NCBI GenBank assembly: GCA_934555825.1
Contig: CAKTFJ010000009.1
Coordinates: 1-51,840, forward strand
Source of the DNA: an uncultured Hyphomicrobium sp.
GTDB taxonomy: Bacteria > Pseudomonadota > Alphaproteobacteria > Rhizobiales > Hyphomicrobiaceae
Reading direction: 5' to 3'
Length of the DNA: 51,840 nt
In this document: positions 1-8,088 of the stretch, one piece after another
Numbering within the stretch: position 1 is the stretch's first letter
Layout of the letters: each line of letters begins with the position of its first letter
Notes under the pieces: model-generated
The model's database searches: none
What the model saw: the letters and a program-made list of their open reading frames with translations, nothing else
What the model was told of the DNA's origin: nothing
Program-made: the position numbers and the translations under genes

Positions 1-66
1 GTGTGTGGGCAGAGGAGGGGGCGCTCCAGGCTTTATTCCATCAGCAACTCTTGGAGTGCCGTTACC

Positions 67-684
67 ATGACCAAGCGCATCCGCGCCAAGCATAAGATCG
101 ACCGCCGCCTCACCGAAAACATCTGGGGCCGGCCGAAGAGCCCGCTCAACAAGCGCCAGAGCCGCCCCGGCCAGCACGGTGAGCGCCGCGTTTCCAAGCT
201 TTCCGACTTCGGCCAGCAGCTTCGCGCCAAGCAGAAGCTCAAGGGCTACTACGCGAACCTTTCCGAGCGCCAGTTCCACCGCCTCTATGTCGAGTCGAGC
301 CGCGCCAAGGGTTCGACCTCCGAGCACCTGATCGGCCTCCTCGAGCGCCGCCTCGACGCCATCGTCTACCGCGCGAAGTTCGTGCCGACAGTGTTCGCTG
401 CGCGCCAGTTCGTGTCGCATGGGCATGTGACGGTGAACGGCCAGCGCGTGACGGTTCCGAGCTACCGCATCCGCATCGGCGACGTGATCGAGGTGAAGGA
501 AAAGTCGCGTCAGCTTCCGCTCGTTCTCGAAGCCATCAAGAGCTCCGAGCGCGACGTGCCGGATTATCTCGAAGTCGATCAGAACAAGCTGACGGCGAAG
601 CTCAACCGCGTGCCGGCTCTTTCCGACGTGCCCTATCCGGTCACGATGGAACCGAACCTGGTCGTCGAGTTCTACTCGCGCTAA
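67..684 (+). CDS. rpsD: 30S ribosomal protein S4
   Basis: Primary 16S rRNA-binding protein that nucleates assembly of the 30S subunit body. The 205-residue product opens with the family's [18 protein letters not shown] start, continues with the RPGQHG segment and ends with the S4 RNA-binding domain (about residues 95-160, with [14 protein letters not shown]). Length is normal for alphaproteobacterial S4. The ATG at 67 is chosen because GGAG lies 9 bases upstream and the protein aligns from there; an upstream in-frame extension to base 1 is not S4-like. It is followed at once by a strong intrinsic terminator and appears monocistronic. In other Hyphomicrobiales, from memory, rpsD lies near grxD, bolA and purL, as it does loosely here. 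Confidence 0.98.
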   Translation: MTKRIRAKHKIDRRLTENIWGRPKSPLNKRQSRPGQHGERRVSKLSDFGQQLRAKQKLKGYYANLSERQFHRLYVESSRAKGSTSEHLIGLLERRLDAIVYRAKFVPTVFAARQFVSHGHVTVNGQRVTVPSYRIRIGDVIEVKEKSRQLPLVLEAIKSSERDVPDYLEVDQNKLTAKLNRVPALSDVPYPVTMEPNLVVEFYSR

Positions 685-710
685 TAGCGTTCGATGTCTC
701 GAATTTAGGA

Positions 711-740
711 AAGGCCGGCTCCCAAGAGCCGGCCTTTTCT
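711..740 (+). terminator. rho-independent terminator of rpsD
   Basis: A perfect 10-bp stem, AAGGCCGGCT (711-720) with AGCCGGCCTT (727-736), has a 6-base loop and runs into a T-rich tail. It starts 26 bases after the rpsD stop codon. Confidence 0.9.
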
Positions 741-760
741 CTTTGGCGATTACGTGTGCG

Positions 761-1777
761 TCACGTCTGTTGATAGACCGCGTGCACGCGCGAGAAATCG
801 TGGGCCGCTAAATCCGTTTTGCGGATCAGGAAATAGACCATGCCCTCGGTGAGATCCTGCTGCGCAAGATCGCCGAGGTTGAACTGCGCGAGCAACTGCC
901 AATCGAGTGCGCGCCTAGCTGCGTCCGTAAGCTGTTCGCCCTTCCAGGGTGCGGGTGGAAAGCCGTCGGCGACGATCGCGTCGAAACGCGGATCGTCCTG
1001 ATCCGGGATCGGTGGCCCGAGCACGCGATGCAAGCGAGCGCCGCGAAGGCCGTCGGTGATGAACTGGCCTTCGTCCATGGCCGTCAGCCGCGCGTAGCTG
1101 TTCTCGTGGCGCATGTCGTCGGCCAGTGCCGTGAGGAGGCCATTGGTGACCATGTCCGCGGTGTGACGGTCGGGCAGCGTCAGGATGGGGTTAAGCCGCA
1201 TCGGCCGCTCCGGATAGACATAGGGTTTCTTGAAGCGGCCCTCCGGATCGTAAGCGGCATCGAGCTCTTCAAGAGCGCGGGGAATCGCAAGACGTCTCAG
1301 CTCTTTGGCGGGTGTTCGGTCCCAGATCACGCGGCAGGCGGCCGGACCGGATTGGATGAGCCCCACTACGCCGTCCCAGAAGAACAGCAGCCGGCCGTCG
1401 TGCGGGAGTGCCGAGGCGTGCTCTGGGTGCGTGGCTGCTTCTGTGAGGTCGATCTGCGCCAGAAACTCGAAAGGCAGATCGCGCACGATGTGCTTTGCAA
1501 TCCAGTCGAAGTGCTGTTCCAAGTCCGCTGCAGTGCGCTCCGCGTCTGGCGGCGCCGGTCGCACCGGCCATACTGCGCCATCTGGAAGATCGGGACCACC
1601 ACCCAGGCGCGTCATGCCGCGATGGATTGCGCTTCCGTCATTGCGCGCGATCCAGAATTGCGGCGCGAGCGCTTCGATCAGGAGTTCGATCTGCTCGGAC
1701 GATATCGGCTCTTCGTCCGCGTCGTCGATGGCGATGTTCTGAATGACGGCGCGTGCGTGATCGCGGTCCCGAAACAT
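761..1777 (-). CDS. DUF1963 (YwqG-like) protein
   Basis: A soluble 338-residue protein of the DUF1963/YwqG family, whose biochemical role is not established. Family features are visible: a central TRLGGGPDLPDG segment followed by WP, then FEFLAQIDL, then GRLLFFWD, in the usual order (about residues 55-140). There is no signal peptide or membrane segment. The ATG at 1777 is preceded by AAGGGGG, a plausible ribosome-binding site. It is convergent with rpsD and shares its terminator region. The upstream gene on the same strand is an exported RlpA-like protein about 90 bases away, but no functional link is evident. Confidence 0.8.
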   Translation of the reverse strand: MFRDRDHARAVIQNIAIDDADEEPISSEQIELLIEALAPQFWIARNDGSAIHRGMTRLGGGPDLPDGAVWPVRPAPPDAERTAADLEQHFDWIAKHIVRDLPFEFLAQIDLTEAATHPEHASALPHDGRLLFFWDGVVGLIQSGPAACRVIWDRTPAKELRRLAIPRALEELDAAYDPEGRFKKPYVYPERPMRLNPILTLPDRHTADMVTNGLLTALADDMRHENSYARLTAMDEGQFITDGLRGARLHRVLGPPIPDQDDPRFDAIVADGFPPAPWKGEQLTDAARRALDWQLLAQFNLGDLAQQDLTEGMVYFLIRKTDLAAHDFSRVHAVYQQT

Positions 1778-1869
1778 GAGGCCCCCTTTTTATTGGACCC
1801 CGGATTTTGCGTGCGATTGGGGCGAATCCGAGAGGGAGAGCCGCTGTATCGACGCTGACTGCGACCGCG

Positions 1870-2352
1870 CTATTGAATAGGCCCGCTGATGACGGTCACC
1901 TTGATCTTTGCGACGCCCTTCTTTTTAAAGCCGAGTTCTTCCGCTGCCGCGCGCGAAACATCGAGCATGCGACCCTTTCGATACGGGCCCGAATTGTTCA
2001 CGCGAACGAGGAGCTTTGTGCCGTTCTTCTCCAGCAGCAGGATGGTGCCGTTCGGATAGACTGGGCTCGCTGCGTTATCCGGCAGGTCGGGCCGGTGCTC
2101 CTCACCGGAGGAGAGCCGGGTGCAGGGATTGAATTTGTCGACTTTGCAATCGTCGTAATAGGATGACACGACCTCCTCCTCGTGGCCGACCAGCTTTTCC
2201 ATCTCGTCCAGCGTTTTCACGCGGTGGCACACCTTATTGTAGCAATACGTTTTGCCGGGCGTTTTGGCTGCGGCGGTGTCGGCATATGCGACGAAGGTTG
2301 CGCTCGCCAGCGCCGCCACGGCAAATAAGGCGCGCCAAGGTGCGTGCGTCAT
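1870..2352 (-). CDS. exported RlpA-like double-psi beta-barrel protein
   Basis: A 160-residue secreted protein with an N-terminal signal peptide (about residues 1-28, ending near ADTAAA). Its C-terminal half resembles the RlpA-like double-psi beta-barrel: NGTILLLEKNGTKLLVRVNNSGPY, then KGRMLDVSRAAAEELGF. This matches the family pattern in which a conserved N-x-GPY/F and the L-D-x-S segment form the barrel. RlpA relatives act on or bind peptidoglycan, sometimes as lytic transglycosylases at septa. The usual catalytic Asp/His arrangement is not obvious here and there is no SPOR domain, so enzymatic activity is uncertain. Four cysteines in residues 35-80 may form disulfides in the periplasm. Confidence 0.72.
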   Translation of the reverse strand: MTHAPWRALFAVAALASATFVAYADTAAAKTPGKTYCYNKVCHRVKTLDEMEKLVGHEEEVVSSYYDDCKVDKFNPCTRLSSGEEHRPDLPDNAASPVYPNGTILLLEKNGTKLLVRVNNSGPYRKGRMLDVSRAAAEELGFKKKGVAKIKVTVISGPIQ

Positions 2353-2579
2353 TCGGCGTATCCCCCGAAAATGTTCCCCGAAGGCGGGAACAAACGCGCG
2401 ATTCTAAGCCGAAGTATGGCGGGCGCTCGTCGTCCACGGATTCGATAGGGCCTGCGGCAACAGGCTGCGTCTTGATGTGGAACAACCGGGCGGTGTCGTT
2501 CGTCATTTCCTACGAAGCGCCGTGCCTCTCACCGATTGGCGTGTGGCCGGGGCATCCGCTGATTGACGGAGGATTTCGC

Positions 2580-3296
2580 GTGAGCAGACGCCCTCTCGCG
2601 CCGACCGTCGTGTTCGATCTCGACGGAACGCTCGTGGATACAGTGGCCGACATGGCTACCGCCCTCGATTGCGCGCTGACGCCGTACGGTTGTGCGCCGA
2701 CGACGAGCGAAGAGGCTGCGAGCATGATGGGCGATGGCCTCTCGGGTTTCTTCTGGAAAGCGTTGGTTGCAAAGCGCCTCGATCTCTCGGCGGAAGACGC
2801 AGCGCTCGTCTATCAGCAGTTTCTGGCGGCCTACCGGCGGATGCCGGTGAGCGGATCGCGGGCCTATCCGGGCATCCGAGAGCTGGTCGAGGAGATCCGT
2901 GACTGCGGCGCCCACACGGCGGTGTGCACAAATAAGGTCGAGGACATCGCAATGGAGATCCTGAGGCGGCTCGATCTCGTTTCGCTGTTCGATGCCATTG
3001 TCGGGCACGTCGGCGACCGGCCGAAGAAGCCCGACCCGCTGACCCTCATTGAGGCGATTGGGCACGCAGGCGGGCGGCGCGAGCGCGCGATCATGATCGG
3101 CGATACGGGAGCGGATGTGGGAGCCGCGATCGCGGCCGGTATTCCGGCGATCCTCGTGTCTTACGGATACAGTCACGTTCCGACCCATGCCCTGCGCACC
3201 TATGTCCACGTCGATAGCGTAGATGAGCTACGCGACGCGGTTCTGCGCTTCATGGCGGCTGGAGATCGCCGCGTGCGTTCGCAGGTCTATCGCTGA
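2580..3296 (+). CDS. gph: HAD-family phosphatase, phosphoglycolate phosphatase-like
   Basis: A HAD-superfamily hydrolase of 238 residues. Motif I is VVFDLDGTLVDT (nucleophile and acid/base Asp), motif II is the CTNK turn, motif III is the KPDP lysine and motif IV is MIGDTGADVGAA, so all catalytic elements are present. A helical cap domain lies between motifs I and II, as in Gph. Gph removes 2-phosphoglycolate made by DNA repair or by Rubisco oxygenation; substrate cannot be fixed from sequence alone. The start chosen is GTG at 2580 because GGAGG ends 7 bases upstream and the HAD core begins 9 residues later. An open frame continues 139 codons upstream but is unlike any HAD protein. It is convergent with pqiA, with only 4 bases between stop codons. 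Confidence 0.85.
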   Translation: MSRRPLAPTVVFDLDGTLVDTVADMATALDCALTPYGCAPTTSEEAASMMGDGLSGFFWKALVAKRLDLSAEDAALVYQQFLAAYRRMPVSGSRAYPGIRELVEEIRDCGAHTAVCTNKVEDIAMEILRRLDLVSLFDAIVGHVGDRPKKPDPLTLIEAIGHAGGRRERAIMIGDTGADVGAAIAAGIPAILVSYGYSHVPTHALRTYVHVDSVDELRDAVLRFMAAGDRRVRSQVYR

Positions 3297-3300
3297 GCCT

Positions 3301-4422
3301 TCATGCGGGGCGGTGCCTGCGGGCGGGGTTCGTCGGCAGAGTAACGGCGCGCACAGGATCTCCATCGGGAGCTGCTTCTTCAACCGAAGGGCTCGATTCT
3401 CGTCGCTTGCTTGGCGTCTCGTGCGTGCGTCGCGCGGCAGGCACTGTGTTTGCCCACCCGTAGGCAAGCATGGTGATGATGGCGGAAGCGGCGAAGAAGT
3501 AGACGCCCGGCAGCACGGTCGCTTCAGTATAGCCGGATGAGTTCACGTAGAAGATGAGGAGGGCCAGCACCATCACGTCCGTCATCGAGTAGCGGCCGAG
3601 CCATTCCATCGTGGAAATCGACTTGCGGCGAAACTCAGGCGGGATGTCGGGGGATGTCACGAGCGTCAAGAGATAGAACAGCTTGAGGAACGGGAAAAAG
3701 ATCGAGAACAGGAACAGCACGACGGTGAGAAAGTATTCCTCGTTCTCGAAGAGCGCCCAGATGATGGTCGCAATGGAGTGCTCGTTGGTCCACACGTAGA
3801 TCGTCGTGAAGCGGATGACGGGCAGGATCACGCCGAGGACGAAGAAGACGGTCGCCACGATAATCAGGAACGACAGCACGAAATTGCGGAACGGCGAGAT
3901 GTGTCGCGCCATGAGCGTTTGCGTTGTCGGCTCTTGCGGCGGCGGACGCGCGGTCAACCCCTCATTGCGCAGCCAAGCGTACGAGAGGATCATCAGCACG
4001 ACGGCGGCTGTGAAGTAGTAGACGCCCGACAAGCTCGCCGCGTCGTAGACGCCCTGCGCTTTGATGAAAAAGATCGTGAGCGCGAGCACCAGCACGTCGT
4101 GCATGGACCACTTGCCGAGCCATTCGAGCGCCTTGAGGCGCGTATGCTGGCGTGTCAGCTCGGCGGCGGGAAGCGTTGAGAGCAGCAGCAGATAGAGCAG
4201 CTTCAAGACGGGCAGCACGATCGAGAAGACGAACACGGTGAGGCCGAGGAACGTCTGCCCGTCGCGGATCAGCACCTCGACGGTCGACAGCAGCGAGTGC
4301 TCTGTGGTCCAGAAGACGTATTTTGTGAGCCGCATGATCGGCAGCGAGATGCCGAGCGCGAGGCAGACGGCGGCGCCGATGATGGCGAGGCTCAACAGAA
4401 ATCGCCGGCCGCCCAAACGCAT
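3301..4422 (-). CDS. pqiA: PqiA-family inner-membrane protein
   Basis: A 373-residue polytopic protein made of two tandem PqiA domains (about residues 8-155 and 175-320). Each domain repeats the same order: LGI(S/L)LP(I/V)(M/I)R near a first helix, then EHS with a hydrophobic segment, LPVLKLLYL / FPFLKLFYL, then (L/M)EWLG(K/R)(W/Y)SM with DV(L/M)VLAL. PqiA/LetA proteins partner with MCE proteins in lipid transport between inner and outer membranes. The zinc-ribbon cysteines found before each domain in E. coli PqiA are absent here, and no pqiB (MCE) gene is adjacent. The C-terminal 40 residues are polar and poorly conserved-looking. Both domains face the gap that holds the inverted-repeat element. 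Confidence 0.85.
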   Translation of the reverse strand: MRLGGRRFLLSLAIIGAAVCLALGISLPIMRLTKYVFWTTEHSLLSTVEVLIRDGQTFLGLTVFVFSIVLPVLKLLYLLLLSTLPAAELTRQHTRLKALEWLGKWSMHDVLVLALTIFFIKAQGVYDAASLSGVYYFTAAVVLMILSYAWLRNEGLTARPPPQEPTTQTLMARHISPFRNFVLSFLIIVATVFFVLGVILPVIRFTTIYVWTNEHSIATIIWALFENEEYFLTVVLFLFSIFFPFLKLFYLLTLVTSPDIPPEFRRKSISTMEWLGRYSMTDVMVLALLIFYVNSSGYTEATVLPGVYFFAASAIITMLAYGWANTVPAARRTHETPSKRRESSPSVEEAAPDGDPVRAVTLPTNPARRHRPA

Positions 4423-4501
4423 CTATGATCCCTACTTTTGCCGACTATCGTTGCGCTGAGTAGAAGGGGCGCGCAGGGCAAAAGTAGGGCTCTGTTCTGG
4501 G

Positions 4502-4722
4502 TGACTCAAGCGGCGGGAAGCTTGTTCGACAGAGAGCGTGCGCTGTGTAGAGAGCCGCGGCACTTGCCGCGGGTCGCCTTGCTCCCGGGCGCTAACGCGC
4601 CGGTTTTACCGACGCGACAGCCAGCCCCGAAGGGGCTCAGGCGCCAAGGGCGCCCGGCGCAAGTGCGCCGGCTATCAGCACGGCACGCTCTCTGTCGAAC
4701 AAGCTTCCCGCCGCTTGTGTCA
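4502..4722. repeat. 221-bp element with 40-bp terminal inverted repeats (MITE-like)
   Basis: This element fills most of the 318-base gap between pqiA and grxD. Bases 4502-4541 and 4683-4722 are inverted copies matching at 39 of 40 positions, with a perfect 35-bp run (4507-4541 / 4683-4717). The interior holds further hairpins, including AGCCCC-GAA-GGGGCT (4623-4637) and GGCGCAAGTGCGCC (4656-4669). Neither strand carries a credible gene. A related copy lies at 14058-14290, sharing the 48-base core 4554-4601 and the arm at 4700-4725. No clear target-site duplication was found at the edges. Confidence 0.8.
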
Positions 4723-4740
4723 GGCACTCAAAAACAGCAA

Positions 4741-5082
4741 TCAGCCATGATTGCTGTGCGGAATTCCCTTCTCGTGGATCAGGGTGTGGAGTTCGCCGGC
4801 CTGGAACATCTCGCGGACGATGTCGGCGCCGCCGATGAACTCGCCCTTGACGTAGAGCTGCGGGATCGTGGGCCAGTTGGTGTAGGTCTTGATGCCTTCG
4901 CGCAGGTCCTGGTCTTCCAGCACGTTGACATCCTGGAAGGGTACGCCGAGGTGGAGAAGGATCTGTGCGACCTGAGCCGAGAAGCCGCACTGCGGGAACT
5001 GGGCGGTGCCCTTCATGAACAGGACCACGTCGTTGGATTCGATGGTCTTCTTGATCGCTTCGTGGGCGGCGGCTTCGCTCAT
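4741..5082 (-). CDS. grxD: monothiol glutaredoxin, CGFS type
   Basis: A 113-residue Grx4-type monothiol glutaredoxin that binds a glutathione-ligated 2Fe-2S cluster and passes clusters to targets in the cytoplasm. Diagnostic features are KGT followed by QCGFS (single active-site Cys), WPTIPQLYVKGEFIGG and D-I-V-REM, all in the standard order. Start at 5082 is preceded by GGAAG at a good distance; a 32-codon upstream extension is not family-like. It follows bolA on the same strand with about 100 bases between, so the two are probably co-transcribed. BolA and CGFS glutaredoxins form a heterodimeric Fe-S complex, which explains the pairing. Confidence 0.96.
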   Translation of the reverse strand: MSEAAAHEAIKKTIESNDVVLFMKGTAQFPQCGFSAQVAQILLHLGVPFQDVNVLEDQDLREGIKTYTNWPTIPQLYVKGEFIGGADIVREMFQAGELHTLIHEKGIPHSNHG

Positions 5083-5181
5083 GTTCGGTTCTTCCTTGAT
5101 TTTAGCCCGTCGTGACGCCGGGGGAATTGGCACTGTTGGCGCTAGATGTGGCGCGGGGCGGGCCGTTGTCAATCGCACCCG

Positions 5182-5418
5182 TCAATCGGGCGGCGATTGG
5201 GTCGTCAGCGCCAGCGCGTGAAGCACGCCGCCCATGCGGCCGCCGAGCGCGTCATAGACCATCTGGTGCTGCTGGACGCGGCTCTTGCCCTTGAATGCGC
5301 TCGTTACGACGCGGGCGGCAAAGTGGTCGCCGTCTCCGGCAAGATCCTGGATTTCGACGGTGGCGTCCGGGAACTTGGCCTTAATCAGGCTTTCGATCTC
5401 GCGCGGGTCCATAGGCAT
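5182..5418 (-). CDS. bolA: BolA-family protein
   Basis: A 78-residue BolA-like protein, a partner of monothiol glutaredoxin in Fe-S cluster trafficking and iron regulation. The MPMDPREIESLIKAKFPDA start is typical of alphaproteobacterial members, and the domain continues with DGDHFAARVVTSAFKGKSRVQQHQMVYDALGG, containing the conserved RVxxHxxVYxxL-type segment with its cluster-ligand His. Start at 5418 is chosen over 5412 because family members usually begin two residues before MDP. It lies upstream of grxD on the same strand. The long upstream open frame reading into the hairpin at 5449-5473 is not coding. Confidence 0.94.
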   Translation of the reverse strand: MPMDPREIESLIKAKFPDATVEIQDLAGDGDHFAARVVTSAFKGKSRVQQHQMVYDALGGRMGGVLHALALTTQSPPD

Positions 5419-5448
5419 GAGGCGGTGGGTTCTCCCTTGAATAGGCCA

Positions 5449-5473
5449 GAGGCCGCCCTTTTGGGGCGGCCTC
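5449..5473. terminator. GC-rich hairpin between orf 5513-6157 and bolA
   Basis: A perfect 10-bp stem GAGGCCGCCC (5449-5458) / GGGCGGCCTC (5464-5473) with loop TTTTG. It separates the minus-strand gene ending at 5513 from bolA. No uridine run follows on the minus strand, so it may be a rho-assisted terminator, an RNA-stability element, or only a hairpin. Confidence 0.45.
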
Positions 5474-5512
5474 GCGAGATTACCGTGCCTCAGAGGGGAG
5501 GGAAAGGCCGCC

Positions 5513-6157
5513 TCAGGGAGACGGGGTGGCGCAGGGGCCGATGATGGCTGGCTGCTCAATGCTGCCGGTCTCGATGGCGGATTTCGCGGTTGCGATCTGG
5601 ATCGCCGGCGGCTCGATGGGGCTCGTCGACGCGATCAGCGGTGCGAGGCGGCCGAGCGTCGTCCACATGGGTTCGTCGGTTGCGCGGGCATTGGAAATCA
5701 GCATCTCGGCCTGGCGCGTTGCGGCTGCGAAACTGTCACGAGCCTTGTCGGCTGCGATCTGCTGCGTGCGTATCTCGCGAGCGCTCTCATAGGCCGCGAG
5801 CGAACGGCGAATTTCAGCGTTGCGCTCGGCGGTGAACGCCATCATGTGGCTGTTGTCGAGGCGATAGGGCGCAGTTTCTGCCGTGCGGCGCCGGTCGTAC
5901 GCGCGGGCTGCAAGCTCGCGGGTGCGCTGAGCTGCGCGGTCCCTTTCGCGGGCCTTTGCAGCGCGTTGCATGGAGCGTTCGATTTCGCCGTTGCGCTCCA
6001 TCGTAAACACGATGGTCTGGATTTTTGCGTGGATTATGCTCGTTTCCGCGAGCTCCGGCACCGCGACAGCTTCGCTGGCGTGGCTCGGCGATTGCTGGTC
6101 GAGCGATAGGGGGATCAGGGCTGCCGCAAGCAGGCCCAGGGTTGTCGCTTTACGCAT
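5513..6157 (-). CDS. exported protein with an internal repeat, function unknown
   Basis: A 214-residue protein with a signal peptide (MRKATTLGLLAAALIPL, cleavage near SHASEA). The mature part is mostly charged helix rich in Arg, Glu and Ala. A motif of the form FT-x-ERN-x-EI-x-RS occurs twice, near residues 51-62 and 107-118, each followed by a similar Ala/Arg/Gln-rich helix. This indicates an internal duplication of roughly 55 residues. The C-terminal 50 residues are Pro/Ile/Ser-rich and probably disordered. I do not recognise the family. Its location, between bolA and a large upstream gap, is in the accessory stretch between bolA and purL. Confidence 0.7.
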   Translation of the reverse strand: MRKATTLGLLAAALIPLSLDQQSPSHASEAVAVPELAETSIIHAKIQTIVFTMERNGEIERSMQRAAKARERDRAAQRTRELAARAYDRRRTAETAPYRLDNSHMMAFTAERNAEIRRSLAAYESAREIRTQQIAADKARDSFAAATRQAEMLISNARATDEPMWTTLGRLAPLIASTSPIEPPAIQIATAKSAIETGSIEQPAIIGPCATPSP

Positions 6158-6407
6158 AACTCACTCCAACTCAAGCGATGACTTGAGACGGAGTATGGCG
6201 CATTTGAGTTAAATTACTGATGCATTTGATTGTTTCATTGCATTGATATTGCTTATATTTTCTCATGTCTTTAAAGGTTTTGTTTAGGCTGTTCGCGTGT
6301 TTCCTGGGTGTTGCGTGCCGTCGCCCGAGGAGGGCTTGGCGAGGCTTGGCGCTCCGTCCGGGCCATGCGAAGAGAGCATAAGGCTTCAAGCAAGGACGTG
6401 ATGGGGC
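6158..6407. other. AT-rich intergenic region with divergent promoters
   Basis: No gene is supported here. Bases 6190-6290 are conspicuously AT-rich for this window (runs such as TTAAATTACTGATG and TTGCTTATATTTTC). The gap separates divergent genes, so it probably holds promoters for both the exported protein (minus) and the aldehyde dehydrogenase (plus). I cannot place -35/-10 boxes with confidence. Confidence 0.5.
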
Positions 6408-7844
6408 ATGGCACAGCGCGACAAGTTCTACATCAACGGTGAGTGGGTGGCGCCCGTGGAGAGCGGGCGCACGTTTCCCGTCGTCAATCCGGCGACGGAA
6501 GAGGTGATGTACGAGATCGCGCTCGGTTCCGCGGCGGATGTGGATCGCGCGGTTGCGGCTGCCCGTGCCGCATGGCCGGCATTCGCGGCGACGACGCGCG
6601 AAGAGCGGCTCGCGCTGCTCGAGCGGGTGATGCAAGTCTACCGCAAACGCATGAAGGACATCGGCCGGGCGATCTCGGATGAGATGGGCGCCGCACAGCC
6701 CTTCGCGGAGCGTATTCAGGCGGGCGCGGGCCTTGGCCAGATCATGACCGTGTACGACGCGCTCAAGACGTATCCTTTCGAGGAGCGTCTCAAAAGCGCG
6801 ATGATCACGCGGGAGCCGATCGGCGTCGCGGGGATGGTGACGCCGTGGAACTGGCCGCTCAATCAGATCGGCTGCAAGGTGGCGCCTGCGCTCGCAGCAG
6901 GCTGCGCGATGATCCTGAAGCCCTCGGAATACACGCCGACGTCGGCGCTGATTTTTGCCGAAGTGCTCGACGAGGCGGGTGTGCCGCCCGGTGTGTTCAA
7001 TCTCGTCAATGGCCTTGGGCCGGACGTTGGCGTTGCGCTTTCATCGCATCCCGACATCGACACGATCTCGTTCACGGGCTCGACGCGAGCCGGCATCGAC
7101 GTTGCGATCCGGGCCGCGCCGACGGTGAAACGCGTGAGCCAGGAGCTTGGCGGCAAGTCGCCCAACATCATTCTGGCCGATGCCGATTTCGAGAAAGCGG
7201 TCACGGGTGGTGCGCGCCATTGCTTCAACAACGTTGGCCAATCGTGCAACGCGCCGACGCGGATGCTGGTGCCGGCTGACCGCATGAAGGATGCCGCGCG
7301 GATCGCGGCGGCTGTTGCGGACGGTCTCAAGGTCGGCGATCCGAACGAGGCGGGCACGGATCTCGGCCCTGTCGTGAATCGCACGCAGTGGGAGAAGATC
7401 CAGAAGCTGATCGAGGTCGGCGTCGAGGAAGGCGCGACACTGGCGGCTGGCGGCCCTGGCCGTCCGCAGGGGCTCAACAAGGGCTTCTTCGTTCGCCCGA
7501 CCGTGTTCGCAGACGTGGCGCCCGACATGACGGTCTCGCGCGAGGAAATCTTCGGGCCCGTGCTTTCGATCATTCCTTATGCGAGCGAGGACGAGGCGGT
7601 GCGCATCGCCAACGACACGCCGTACGGCCTCGCGGGCTACGTGTCGTCGGGCGATCTCAATCGTGCGCGCAACGTGGCCCGCCAGATCCGCGCCGGCAAC
7701 GTGAACATCAACGGTGCCGGCAACGAGCAGCACGCACCCTTCGGCGGTATGAAGCAGTCCGGCAACGGGCGCGAATGGGGCCGCTTCGGCATCGACGAGT
7801 TTATCGAGGTGAAGGCGGTGAGCGGCTGGGGGTTTGAGGATTAG
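6408..7844 (+). CDS. NAD(P)-dependent aldehyde dehydrogenase
   Basis: A 478-residue aldehyde dehydrogenase superfamily enzyme that oxidises an aldehyde to its carboxylic acid. Seen features are the substrate channel motif VTPWNWPL, the cofactor helix ILKPSEYTP, FTGST for the pyrophosphate, the general base Glu246 in QELGGKSPN and the nucleophile Cys280 in NVGQSC. EEIFGPVLSI near residue 385 and the C-terminal PFGGMKQSGNGREWG complete the fold, so it should be active. The substrate cannot be inferred; neighbours are unrelated exported proteins. It is transcribed alone after a 250-base AT-rich upstream region. Confidence 0.93.
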   Translation: MAQRDKFYINGEWVAPVESGRTFPVVNPATEEVMYEIALGSAADVDRAVAAARAAWPAFAATTREERLALLERVMQVYRKRMKDIGRAISDEMGAAQPFAERIQAGAGLGQIMTVYDALKTYPFEERLKSAMITREPIGVAGMVTPWNWPLNQIGCKVAPALAAGCAMILKPSEYTPTSALIFAEVLDEAGVPPGVFNLVNGLGPDVGVALSSHPDIDTISFTGSTRAGIDVAIRAAPTVKRVSQELGGKSPNIILADADFEKAVTGGARHCFNNVGQSCNAPTRMLVPADRMKDAARIAAAVADGLKVGDPNEAGTDLGPVVNRTQWEKIQKLIEVGVEEGATLAAGGPGRPQGLNKGFFVRPTVFADVAPDMTVSREEIFGPVLSIIPYASEDEAVRIANDTPYGLAGYVSSGDLNRARNVARQIRAGNVNINGAGNEQHAPFGGMKQSGNGREWGRFGIDEFIEVKAVSGWGFED

Positions 7845-8088
7845 CCCAGTTGAGCAAACCTGCCGAGATGCATCGATCTCATCCGTCCACGAGATCAATC
7901 CTGGCGTGCGGGCGGGTGAAAAATTGCTTCACCTGCCTGCGATTGCTGAATTCGTTATCAGTTATTGTTCAATAGAGCGGCAATCTTGGAGATTGCGGCC
8001 GAACTGAATCTCTATAGCATTTCAGACAAAGCAAAAAACGGCGAGGAACGTCTCGGGGCTTGATCGTCAGCCATTTGGCAGGTTCCCG

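Noticed and set aside
1028..1858. Plus-strand open frame opposite the DUF1963 gene
   Set aside because: The minus-strand protein has clear family motifs; this one has none.
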